NCBI GenBank assembly: GCA_937877165.1
Contig: CALEFO010000112.1
Coordinates: 1-39,316, forward strand
Direction of reading: 5' to 3'
DNA: 39,316 bases
From: an uncultured Lachnospiraceae bacterium
GTDB taxonomy: Bacteria; Bacillota; Clostridia; Lachnospirales; Lachnospiraceae
This document shows positions 24,189 through 32,004 of the stretch, piece by piece. The first letter of the stretch is position 1. Each line of letters begins with the position of its first letter. A program made the translations under genes and the position numbers. The notes beneath the pieces are model-generated. The model saw only the letters and a program-made list of their open reading frames with translations. It was not told the DNA's origin and made no database searches.

Positions 24189-25469
24189 TCAGTCATCCGC
24201 AAGTGTCAGATCCTGCTCCCACTTCAATCCGCTGGAAGGGAAAATTTCTCCGAAGCCCAGATCCTCGATCTGAATATGGAGCTTTATCGCCGACAGCATG
24301 GAAAACTCCAGCCGCACCCTTGTCATCCTTCCCTCACGGACCGGCAGGCGGTCCAGGCGGATATGAAACGGCTCTTCCTTTCCGCCCGTGAGAGGATGCA
24401 GGATCAGATTGATCTCCGCCGTGCTGTCCAGAATCACGTCCGCACTGCTTCTTACCTCATACCAGTTGACACCGGCATCCACCAGTGAAATCCGCGCCAA
24501 TTCTCCGCGATCCAGCGCCTTCATCAGAATATTGCTGCGAAGCTTGTTCTGATCGAGAAACAGATACCTCGACAGGATTTCCGGCTTCTCCTCCTTGAAC
24601 ACCGCGCCGTAGGCAGCGCCCTTGCTGAACAGATTCCCGCCGAGGAATGCTCTTCTTCCCTGGCAGAGAAAGACCGTGGACTTCTTCATCCATCCGCCCT
24701 TGAAGCCGCTGCCAACCAGATACACCGAAGAAAAGTTGTGTCCTGCAAGCTCCTCACGGAGGATTCCCGCAAACTCACGGTCCCTTCCCGCGTCGTCCTT
24801 CGCGAACAGCCCGGGATATTCGTTTTCTTCCAGATACGACACCACCGGCGTCGTGTGCGGATTGAAAATCAGCTTCGTGACATGAAGACGGCCTCCCGTC
24901 TCATAATCGAACAGCGCCGCCGCGGGCTCCCGCAGGGACTCATCCTGATTCAGCATGAAGTCGTAGAAGGATCCCGCAAAGCTCTGGTAGTACACCGAAG
25001 CCTTCAGGTCCAGGCGCTTTCGCACATTCTCCAGAAGCTCAATCGTCCTGCTGTCCATCGTCCTTGCCGTGAACATCACCGCCGCGATGCCGCCCGGAAT
25101 TCCCTGTTCCAGCTCCTGAAGGCACCGGTTCACATAGAGGGCGAGGAGCGCCGCGGGGTCATATTCCGTCTCATCGATTGCCACCGGCGATCCGTCCAGG
25201 GCAAGAGACAGAAGCCTTGGGATGAAAATCCGGTTCTCCTCCGCGGAGTGCTCCACGGCCTCCTCTCCATAAAACCACTGGTTCTCTCCGGCGGTCTTGC
25301 ACAGAGCCATCGGAATGTCGAACTTTCCGCTTCCAGGCACCCTCGCATAGGTGACCGGCTCCTGCAGGAGCCTCCCCTTCTGCGAGCGGCACCAGGAGAT
25401 CTGGCAGGCCTCGTCCCGCAGATCCATTCCGACCATGTACTTTTTCTCACCCTGTCTGTCAAAGAGCAT
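24189..25469 (-). CDS. Hsp70/actin-fold ATPase-like protein (DUF5716-like), no substrate-binding domain
   Basis: The 426-residue protein has the ordered motifs of the Hsp70/actin nucleotide-binding domain. They are phosphate-1-like MVGMDLRDEACQIS (12-25), phosphate-2-like LFDYETGGRLH (186-196), adenosine-like VYLVGSGFKGGWM (249-261) and the Hsp70-type FSKGAAYGAV (281-290). The classical Hsp70 substrate-binding and lid domains are missing; about 110 residues of probable beta structure follow. I recognise it as a DUF5716-type protein. No membrane segment is present. The ATG at 25469 (AAGGAGAAACAAGGA upstream) follows the giant scaffold gene by 78 bases. Whether it still hydrolyses ATP is unclear, since the phosphate loops are divergent. 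Role unknown; a client- or assembly-handling function is inference. Confidence 0.8.
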   Translation of the reverse strand: MLFDRQGEKKYMVGMDLRDEACQISWCRSQKGRLLQEPVTYARVPGSGKFDIPMALCKTAGENQWFYGEEAVEHSAEENRIFIPRLLSLALDGSPVAIDETEYDPAALLALYVNRCLQELEQGIPGGIAAVMFTARTMDSRTIELLENVRKRLDLKASVYYQSFAGSFYDFMLNQDESLREPAAALFDYETGGRLHVTKLIFNPHTTPVVSYLEENEYPGLFAKDDAGRDREFAGILREELAGHNFSSVYLVGSGFKGGWMKKSTVFLCQGRRAFLGGNLFSKGAAYGAVFKEEKPEILSRYLFLDQNKLRSNILMKALDRGELARISLVDAGVNWYEVRSSADVILDSTAEINLILHPLTGGKEEPFHIRLDRLPVREGRMTRVRLEFSMLSAIKLHIQIEDLGFGEIFPSSGLKWEQDLTLADD

Positions 25470-25547
25470 GGGTCCTTGTTTCTCCTTTTTTCCGCCTGTT
25501 TCAGGACAATTTCTGTCAGAAATATGCCCGCAGGCGGTCAATGTATG

Positions 25548-28500
25548 TCAGGAATTGTCATGTGCTGAACCATTCTCAAAAATCCGGCTGACCATCCAGG
25601 ATTTCCGGCTGTATTTCTCCAGGCGGCTAAGCGCCTCCGCATCCCTTCCGAGCGCGGTCAGCATGGCAATCTCATTGATCGCACTGAAGCGGTCCTGCCC
25701 GGACACGGGCGTCCTTGCATCCTGACCGATGGTTCCGCTCTCCACAATATTCTTCTCCGCATCATCATCCGTGATGTAATAGTGCATCTGCTCGCCGAAG
25801 AACAGAAGGAAACCCGTGACGTATACACCCTCGTACATTTCCTTCATCTCTTTCGCGGCATACTTGTCACGAACGCCGTTGCGCTCCATCGCATAATGAT
25901 ACAGCACCCGTTTTCCGGCATTCTCCGGTCCAGAGCGGTACTCCACCAGCGTCTCATCCGCATAAGCCTGAAGCCCCGGCAGAATGCCGACAAACTGGCG
26001 GAAGAACGGGAACACAATTTTCCTCGCCAGAAGATCCGTAAGAAACAGACTTGTGACCTCCAGATCCCGGTCCGCAATCTCTCCGGACTGCTCCGAGCGG
26101 TGCTTCAGCCAGGCAATTCTGCAGATGTCAAGAAGCGGCACCCCGGCGCGCCCGAACTCTGCAATCAGCGAGAACTCCTCTTCGGCCATCTCCTTCCTGC
26201 TGACGAAATAGAAATGCCCCGCCTGTGCCAGCGCGTCTGCAAGAAGCTCCGCGTCCGTCCCGTCCCTTCGGCACTCCAGGATCAGGTCCTTCCGATTCTC
26301 CGGAATCTCCCCGGTAAAGAGCACCTGCCAGAGAATTCTCCGGCACAGCGTCCCCTCCTCCAGCTCGAATCCCTCCAGCGCGAGACGGATCCTCTCCAGA
26401 TCCTTTGTTCTTCCGTCCCAGAAGGCAGCCAGATAGGTCAGAATCTCCGTGTTGTAGCTGCCCTTTTCAAACGCCGCAAACGAAAGGGCCGTCAGGTTCT
26501 CATCGTCCACCGGTGTCCTGTCCTGCAGAAGCTCCGTGCACATGCGAAGAAGAACGTCACCATCCACTCCCGCAGTTCCAAAGCGGCAGATCCACTGGTA
26601 TGCCTTATCCGCTAATCCGCGCACTGTCAGTGCACGAAGCAGCTGTGCCCGCGACTGCATATCCAGTCCGTCCGGCTCCAGCTTCTCCAGGAAATCATCC
26701 AGACTCTCTGTGTCCCCCCGCTTCTCATAGAAGCGAAGCAGCTCCCTTCGCAGGCACTTCCGGTAGCTCTCCGGAATCTCCGGGTTCTCCGCCAGCTTCC
26801 GGTAGCACGCCGCATTTTCCTCCGACACGCAGTAATAGGAGCTGTTCATTCCGGATAAATACAGCTCGAATCCGATATTGCTCACCGGATAAATGGAAAG
26901 AAGCCTTGCCAGCTTCTCATAATCCATCAGATGCCTCACCTCGCAGGAATCCCCTACATGGCGGTCTCCATTGTCCTCTTCCGATAAAAGAACCGCATCA
27001 CCGCCGTACACCGGCACAATCGCGGCTCCCTGCATCAGCGGGAAATACTGCTCCGACTGGAAATGTGCATAGACAAGAACCAGGCGTCCGGCTCCCTTCT
27101 GCTGTGTCTGAACGAGGCAGGAAAACACCGCCGGTACCGCCGCTGCCGCCGTCTCTTCATTCAGAGCGCGTCCTGCTGTCAGATAATGCTCATACAGATA
27201 CGCCAGATCCGGATTCATCCGGTGCTGCATCAGCTGATCCAGCGTAAAGCGGTCAATCTGCGGCAGATACTGATCCATCAGGTCCGCAAAGGTTTCCTTG
27301 TTCTCCAGAACATAGCGGAAAAGATACGCGCTCGCCGCCCACGGCAGCGAATTCTGAAAGGCAAAATACCGGACGATCATCTGCGGCAGCGTTCCCTGAT
27401 AGCCTGCGGGCAGAGCCAGCATATAATAATCGAGAAGCCTTGTGATCGAAAGTCCCGCTTCTACACCTCTCTGGTACCAGACGAAGGAGGACTTTCCCGT
27501 TTCATTCCCGCGAATGAGGAGTGTGCAGATGCTCTCCAGAACATCGCGCTTTCGAAGCTCCGGAAGCTGCGTGTCATAGGCCATCTCCAGAATCCGGAAC
27601 AGGCGTCTGGAAAAGGTCTTGCGGCGAACCGCCAGATAGTTCAGCTGTGTGATGACTGATTCAGTCAAAATTTCATGCTTTGCCGCAAAATAAAGGGTTT
27701 GCAGCTCCAGCTCCCCCAATTCATAAAGGATCCCTGAGGAGTCCTGCAGCAGCTGATAATACTCCAGATACAGAAGCGGTGAACGGCATCCCGCCGCGTA
27801 ATTCCTGCGCAGCATCCGCGCCGTTTCCATGGGTCTTCGCATCAATTCCGAGTCAGCATACAAAAGGAGCCAGGTGATCCAGAAATTCTCCGGATTCTGC
27901 CGTTGCCTTCTTGCCAATCCCCGCACCGCATCTCCCGCCGTCTCAAAGGACGCACGGTCTCCGGAAGCCTTGCTCTCGGCACACAGAACCGTCAGGTACA
28001 TCCGGTAGGAATACGTCAGATCGTCCTCCAGATCAAACTGCGCCACAGAAAACGGCGGAAGCTCCTTGTCCAGCCCGGAAAGTCTCCGGTTCAGGGCCTG
28101 CAGCTCCCAGATGGCCTCCTGTTCCTCGTGCACTGTCAGGAGATAGTGAATCCGGTACAGGGCCGTCATCGGATTGTTCCGGTCTGCCTCCTGGAGGCGC
28201 CGCACAAGACTCCCCATGTGCTCTGCGAAGGTTTTGCCGCTGCATTTATGACAGCGCATCTGCACATATTCCTGCATCATCTGCAGAATGACCTGCTTCT
28301 GCTCCCTGCGGTGAAGGGTCCGGAGCGCCGTTCCCATTCCGCAGGAAACCGTCACCGGTATCCGGATCTTCTCCCCGTATGCGGGGACCAGCGTCAGGCA
28401 CCCGAAGTTTCGCCCCGCATGAAGCAGGGCAGGATCTATCGTGACCACAACCGGCGCCGTTCCCTCCTCAAAAGAGGTGTCTGTCAGCTCGTTGACATCC

Positions 28501-29222
28501 GTAGAGAGAAAATCACCCTCCGTGAAAATCTTCACATCAGTATAGCCCCAGCCGTTTCTGCGCACGCGGACCGGTCTGTGGATGAGCTCTGTCTGCGACA
28601 CCGCAAGCTCCGCCTCGATCTCCTTCTGATCCGCCGTAAATTCCACCGGCTGCTTCTTCCCCGCCGCGATCAGGAATTCCTCAACGTTGTGTTCATTTCC
28701 CTTTCTCGCAGAAAGTCCGCGGTACAGGGCTCGGAGCTTTTCGTCCTCCCTCGCCGCGATGGCCTCGAATTCCTTCCGGTAGAACAGCTGCACTGCTTCC
28801 TGCCAGTTGGCTCTTGCAAGATTCGTGTAATGCACCAGATTCCGCATCGGGCCAAGGCTCGACTCCAGGGATTCCTCCCACACCTTTGCATGAAACGGGA
28901 TTTCGTACTCGCCCATGTCCGAGAGAATCCGAAAGCTCCCCTCCAGCACATCGCCGCAGGTCAAGCCCTCTGCGTTCAGCCGGTAGGAAATTACCTCCCT
29001 TGCTCCCGAGAAGACATTGGACAGAAGCTCCACCGCCGGCTCTGAAGACAAAACAAACCCATTGGCGACCCTCCCGTCCGGGCCGTAAATCGTAAAGGAG
29101 CCCTCATATGCCGCACCGGGAACCAGATTCATGGTGATCGAATCGGTCGAAAACGACAGGGATCCCTTTCTGATATGAAATTTCTCTCCGCCCATTTTCG
29201 CGCGTTCCTGATACTGCAGCAT
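25548..29222 (-). CDS. Giant beta-domain/helical-repeat scaffold protein (DUF5717-like)
   Basis: The 1224-residue protein is cytoplasmic, with no signal peptide or TM. Residues ~15-115 form a beta-sandwich (ITMNLVPGAAYEGSFTIYGPDG... GDVLEGSFRILSDMGEYEIPF). A helical link follows, and ~192-295 is a second Ig-like domain (TEGDFLSTDVNELTD... TIDPALLHAGRNFGCLTL). A CHKC pair lies at 324-327, then some 800 residues of helical repeats resembling TPR/HEAT solenoids and a short C-terminal domain (MHYYITDDDAEKNIVESGTI). I recognise the family as DUF5717. The ATG at 29222 has AAGGAG seven bases upstream; an earlier start at 29276 has none. It heads the three-gene module behind a strongly structured leader. 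The function is unknown. Confidence 0.82.
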   Translation of the reverse strand: MLQYQERAKMGGEKFHIRKGSLSFSTDSITMNLVPGAAYEGSFTIYGPDGRVANGFVLSSEPAVELLSNVFSGAREVISYRLNAEGLTCGDVLEGSFRILSDMGEYEIPFHAKVWEESLESSLGPMRNLVHYTNLARANWQEAVQLFYRKEFEAIAAREDEKLRALYRGLSARKGNEHNVEEFLIAAGKKQPVEFTADQKEIEAELAVSQTELIHRPVRVRRNGWGYTDVKIFTEGDFLSTDVNELTDTSFEEGTAPVVVTIDPALLHAGRNFGCLTLVPAYGEKIRIPVTVSCGMGTALRTLHRREQKQVILQMMQEYVQMRCHKCSGKTFAEHMGSLVRRLQEADRNNPMTALYRIHYLLTVHEEQEAIWELQALNRRLSGLDKELPPFSVAQFDLEDDLTYSYRMYLTVLCAESKASGDRASFETAGDAVRGLARRQRQNPENFWITWLLLYADSELMRRPMETARMLRRNYAAGCRSPLLYLEYYQLLQDSSGILYELGELELQTLYFAAKHEILTESVITQLNYLAVRRKTFSRRLFRILEMAYDTQLPELRKRDVLESICTLLIRGNETGKSSFVWYQRGVEAGLSITRLLDYYMLALPAGYQGTLPQMIVRYFAFQNSLPWAASAYLFRYVLENKETFADLMDQYLPQIDRFTLDQLMQHRMNPDLAYLYEHYLTAGRALNEETAAAAVPAVFSCLVQTQQKGAGRLVLVYAHFQSEQYFPLMQGAAIVPVYGGDAVLLSEEDNGDRHVGDSCEVRHLMDYEKLARLLSIYPVSNIGFELYLSGMNSSYYCVSEENAACYRKLAENPEIPESYRKCLRRELLRFYEKRGDTESLDDFLEKLEPDGLDMQSRAQLLRALTVRGLADKAYQWICRFGTAGVDGDVLLRMCTELLQDRTPVDDENLTALSFAAFEKGSYNTEILTYLAAFWDGRTKDLERIRLALEGFELEEGTLCRRILWQVLFTGEIPENRKDLILECRRDGTDAELLADALAQAGHFYFVSRKEMAEEEFSLIAEFGRAGVPLLDICRIAWLKHRSEQSGEIADRDLEVTSLFLTDLLARKIVFPFFRQFVGILPGLQAYADETLVEYRSGPENAGKRVLYHYAMERNGVRDKYAAKEMKEMYEGVYVTGFLLFFGEQMHYYITDDDAEKNIVESGTIGQDARTPVSGQDRFSAINEIAMLTALGRDAEALSRLEKYSRKSWMVSRIFENGSAHDNS

Positions 29223-29382
29223 GGTGATACTCCTTGATCTTTCTATATAAATATGTATCTCGTATTTGCTTCGCAAATCCTCGCTTTGGCCGCCTCTGGA
29301 AAATCCAAACCCGCATCACCAAGCAAGCTTGGTTCTGCGGGATTTGAATTTTCCCGAGGTGCTGACAAATATACATTATACA
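29223..29382 (-). promoter_or_regulatory. Structured leader of the DUF5717 gene
   Basis: On the minus strand a TATAAT (29375-29380) just after the htpG terminator could be a -10, though no good -35 is seen. It is followed by a 67-base imperfect hairpin (29293-29359). The hairpin has CCAAG/CTTGG around the loop, CCCGCA/TGCGGG, CAAA/TTTG, GGAAAAT/ATTTTCC and CCTC/GAGG stacked with single mismatches. A smaller ATTTGC/GCAAAT hairpin follows (29264-29278), then the ribosome site. There is no T-run after the large hairpin, so it is not a plain terminator. Confidence 0.5.
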
Positions 29383-29385
29383 CAA

Positions 29386-29433
29386 AAAGAGCCATGCGGG
29401 CACGGGTTACCACCATGCCGCGCATAGCTCTTT
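29386..29433 (-). terminator. Terminator of htpG
   Basis: AAAGAGC-ATGCG-GGCA pairs with TGCC-CGCAT-GCTCTTT with small mismatches. The minus strand continues with TTTTTGTG, 22 bases after the htpG stop. Confidence 0.8.
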
Positions 29434-29454
29434 CCTTTATTTGCTGATTTCAGA

Positions 29455-31677
29455 TCAGTCCTTTTTCTCTTCGGAAGCTTCGTGCTTTTCTTCCGGCTTT
29501 GCTTCAGATACAGCCTCTTTGGCCGGTTCTGTTTCTTCGGCCTTTTCGGTTGTCTCTTCGGCCCCTGTGAGAATCATCATGATTTCATTGGTTCTGGCAA
29601 CGAACTTCGACATTTCATCGGGAGTCAGCGGCGCGTTCTGGATCTTCGCCAGATCATACAGCTGAGCGCACACCGTCTGGGCTTTCTTGTCATCCTGATG
29701 AGCCTGTACATACTGAACCAGCGGGTGCTTCGCATTCAGGATCAGGGTCTGGCCTTCGTCTGCAAACATTCCCATATCGGAGCCGCCCATGGAGTACATC
29801 TTCATCATATCCTGCATGCGGCGGTTCTGCTCATCGACCTTCAGAATCGAAGAAACATTTTTCTCCTTCAGGTTCTCCAGAACAACCTTCAGCTTGTCGT
29901 TTCCGAGAGCCTTCCGGAAGGTCTTCTCCAGCTCCTTCCCCTGCTCTTCCAGAGCCTTCGCATCCTTCTTGCTGGTGCGGCCCTTTAAGACCTCATCCAC
30001 GCCGGCATCAATGCGGGCAAAATGAATGCCCTCGTTCTTCATCTCCAGCTGCTGAATAAACGGAGAATCAATGTTGGAATTCAAAATGAAGGCCTGCAGC
30101 TTGTGATCACGGAACATGCGGATGTACTGTCCCTGCTGCTGCTCGTTCGTCACGTAATAAATCGTGCGTTCCTTTTTCTCTTCCTTGGCGTCCTTGCCGT
30201 CCGCCTTTTCATCCTTCTTGTCGTCAACGACCTCCGCTTCTACCTTGTTGCCGTTCTCGTCCACGGCAGCGTCCTTCTCATCCGGATCCGTCTTGTTGAC
30301 TTCCAGGGCCTCCGGCAGAGTCAGATACTTGCCGTCCAGATCCTTGAACAGGATATAGTCGGTCATCTTCTCACAGAACTTGTCATCCTTGAGGCAACCG
30401 TACTTGATGAACGGACTGATGTCATCCCAGTACTTGTCGTAATTGTCCTTGTCCGTCTTGCACATTCCGGCAAGCTTGTCGGCAACCTTCTTCGTGATGT
30501 AATCCGAAATTTTCTTTGCAAAGCCGTCGTTCTGCAGTGCGCTTCTGGAAACGTTCAGTGGCAGATCCGGGCAGTCGATGACGCCCTTTAAGAGCATCAG
30601 GAACTCCGGAATGACCTCCTTGATGTTGTCGGCGATAAAGACCTGATTGTTGTACAGCTTGATCACGCCCTCTGCCGATTCGTATTCCAGATTGATCTTC
30701 GGGAAATACAGAATACCCTTCAGGTTGAACGGATAATCCATGTTCAGGTGGATCCAGAACAAAGGCTCCTTGTAGTCGTTGAAGAGCTTGCGGTAGAACT
30801 CCTTATACTCCTCATCCGTGCAGTCCTTCGGATTCTTCATCCAGAGCGGCGAAGGATCATTGACCAGCTCCGGCCGCTTGCGAATCTTAAGCTGCTTCTC
30901 TTCGGGCTTTTCTTCCTTCTTGTCCTCTTCTGCCTTCCCGTTTTCCTTGTCTTCGTCCTTCTTCTCTTCCTTCTTCGGCTCGATGACCTCGATGACAACA
31001 TCATCCGGACGGCGCTCGGATTCCTTGATGGTCTCAGTTTCCTTGGTATCCTTTACAGACAGATAAATCTCTGTCGGCATATAGCCGCAGTACTTGTCAA
31101 TGACCTCACGGGCGCGGTAATAGTTCGCGAACTCCACGCAGTCCTCAGACAGATGCAGTGTAATGGTCGTGCCGACCGTCGTCTTCTGGCTGTCCTCCAT
31201 CGTGAACTCGCTTCCGCCGTCGCACTCCCAGTGGACGGCCTTTGCGTCCTTCTGATAAGACAGCGTATCAATGGTCACCAGCTCAGAGACCATGAATGCC
31301 GAATAAAAGCCCAGTCCGAAGTGACCGATGATCTGGTCATTGTTTGCCTTATCCTTGTACTTGTTCATGAAGGCTTCCGCACCGGAGAAGGCGATGTTGT
31401 TGATGTATTCCTTCACCTCGTCGGCGGTCATGCCGAGTCCGTTATCGGTGATCTGGATGGTCTTCGTCTCCGGATCCAGAACAACATCGATTCTGGCCTT
31501 CCAGCCCTCCGGGAGCTCCGTTTCTCCCATCATTTCGAGCTTCTTCAGCTTCGTGATCGCATCGCAGCCATTGGAAATCAGCTCACGATAGAAAATATCA
31601 TGATCGCTGTACAGCCACTTCTTGATAATCGGGAACATGTTCTCGCTGTTGATGGATAACTGTCCTTTTTCTGCCAT
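29455..31677 (-). CDS. htpG: Molecular chaperone HtpG (Hsp90) with long charged insertions
   Basis: This 740-residue cytosolic chaperone is over 110 residues longer than E. coli HtpG (624). The N-terminal ATPase domain has RELISNGCDAITKL, ITDNGLGM and GHFGLGFYSAF. The middle domain has the catalytic-Arg region LNVSRSALQND (about 374-384). Extra length comes from three Lys/Glu-rich stretches: a linker at about 208-268 (KKEEKKDEDKENGKAEEDKK), an insertion at about 461-503, and an acidic tail from about 705. I use the ATG at 31677 with AAAGGA upstream. A CIRCE operator upstream places it under HrcA control. A terminator separates it from the DUF5717 module. Confidence 0.96.
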   Translation of the reverse strand: MAEKGQLSINSENMFPIIKKWLYSDHDIFYRELISNGCDAITKLKKLEMMGETELPEGWKARIDVVLDPETKTIQITDNGLGMTADEVKEYINNIAFSGAEAFMNKYKDKANNDQIIGHFGLGFYSAFMVSELVTIDTLSYQKDAKAVHWECDGGSEFTMEDSQKTTVGTTITLHLSEDCVEFANYYRAREVIDKYCGYMPTEIYLSVKDTKETETIKESERRPDDVVIEVIEPKKEEKKDEDKENGKAEEDKKEEKPEEKQLKIRKRPELVNDPSPLWMKNPKDCTDEEYKEFYRKLFNDYKEPLFWIHLNMDYPFNLKGILYFPKINLEYESAEGVIKLYNNQVFIADNIKEVIPEFLMLLKGVIDCPDLPLNVSRSALQNDGFAKKISDYITKKVADKLAGMCKTDKDNYDKYWDDISPFIKYGCLKDDKFCEKMTDYILFKDLDGKYLTLPEALEVNKTDPDEKDAAVDENGNKVEAEVVDDKKDEKADGKDAKEEKKERTIYYVTNEQQQGQYIRMFRDHKLQAFILNSNIDSPFIQQLEMKNEGIHFARIDAGVDEVLKGRTSKKDAKALEEQGKELEKTFRKALGNDKLKVVLENLKEKNVSSILKVDEQNRRMQDMMKMYSMGGSDMGMFADEGQTLILNAKHPLVQYVQAHQDDKKAQTVCAQLYDLAKIQNAPLTPDEMSKFVARTNEIMMILTGAEETTEKAEETEPAKEAVSEAKPEEKHEASEEKKD

Positions 31678-31716
31678 AATTCTCATTCCTTTCTGACAGA
31701 CCGCCTGGCCTGGATT

Positions 31717-31821
31717 TCATCTCCCATAGGCCCTGTGAAAATACCCAGCTTCTTCCCGCATCCTGGTTTTCGGCATCCAAAGCCCCGCCCTTTGCAGGAA
31801 AAGAGCTGTTCTCGCGGCCAT
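31717..31821 (-). CDS. Possible 34-codon upstream ORF in the htpG leader
   Basis: The ATG at 31819-31821 has GGAG seven bases before it, an ideal spacing, and reads 34 codons to TGA, 39 bases before the htpG ATG. The predicted peptide is basic and aromatic (starts MAARTALFLQRAGLWMPK). The ribosome site and ATG belong to copy C of the short leader repeat. It could be a real leader peptide or simply part of a repeated element that carries a start signal. I recognise no family. Confidence 0.3.
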   Translation of the reverse strand: MAARTALFLQRAGLWMPKTRMREEAGYFHRAYGR

Positions 31822-31826
31822 TTTGA

Positions 31827-31844
31827 TACTCCGCTGAGGCAAAA
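31827..31844 (-). repeat. Short leader repeat, copy C (TTTTGCCTCAGCGGAGTA)
   Basis: On the minus strand this closes a hairpin with an upstream GGCAAAA (31858-31864) and supplies the GGAG before the possible upstream ORF. It is closest to the five-copy consensus. Confidence 0.6.
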
Positions 31845-31880
31845 TACGTAAAGACGTTTTTGCCAAATCTCATGAATCCA

Positions 31881-31909
31881 AGTCTAGTCGCTGCCCTCTT
31901 TAAAGTCAA
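31881..31909 (-). promoter_or_regulatory. Sigma-A-like promoter of htpG
   Basis: On the minus strand TTGACT (31904-31909), a 17-base spacer and TAGACT (31881-31886) lie directly after the CIRCE element. They predict a leader of nearly 200 bases. Confidence 0.7.
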
Positions 31910-31916
31910 CAAAAAA

Positions 31917-31943
31917 TTAGCACTCAATAAGGATGAGTGCTAA
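31917..31943. promoter_or_regulatory. CIRCE operator (HrcA binding site)
   Basis: TTAGCACTC-N9-GAGTGCTAA is a perfect match to the CIRCE consensus. It lies just upstream of the -35 of the htpG promoter. HrcA represses genes with this site until heat or misfolded protein titrates GroEL, so htpG here should be a class I heat-shock gene. Confidence 0.96.
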
Positions 31944-32004
31944 CAATTTCCGAAAAAACCTTTATTTTCAACGTTTTTTAAATTCTTAAAAGTTTGTTAA
32001 CTGT

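Larger units (their letters stand above)
31678..32004. other. Regulatory region between prsA-like gene and htpG, 327 bases
   Basis: Read towards htpG it holds an AT-rich tract after the PrsA-like stop, a CIRCE element, a sigma-A promoter, a hairpin (GGCAAAA...TTTTGCC, 31838-31864) ending in a copy of the short leader repeat, and a 34-codon upstream reading frame. Only the CIRCE and promoter are firm. Confidence 0.7.

Noticed and set aside
27903..29045. Plus-strand open frame of 380 codons opposite the DUF5717-like gene
   Set aside because: It is Arg/Leu/His-rich with no domain, promoter or ribosome site; a shadow of the large minus-strand gene.
31598..31927. Minus-strand 109-codon frame running from CIRCE into htpG
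   Set aside because: It would start inside the operator and upstream of the promoter -10, and it overlaps htpG out of frame; the better candidate in this leader is the shorter frame at 31717-31821.
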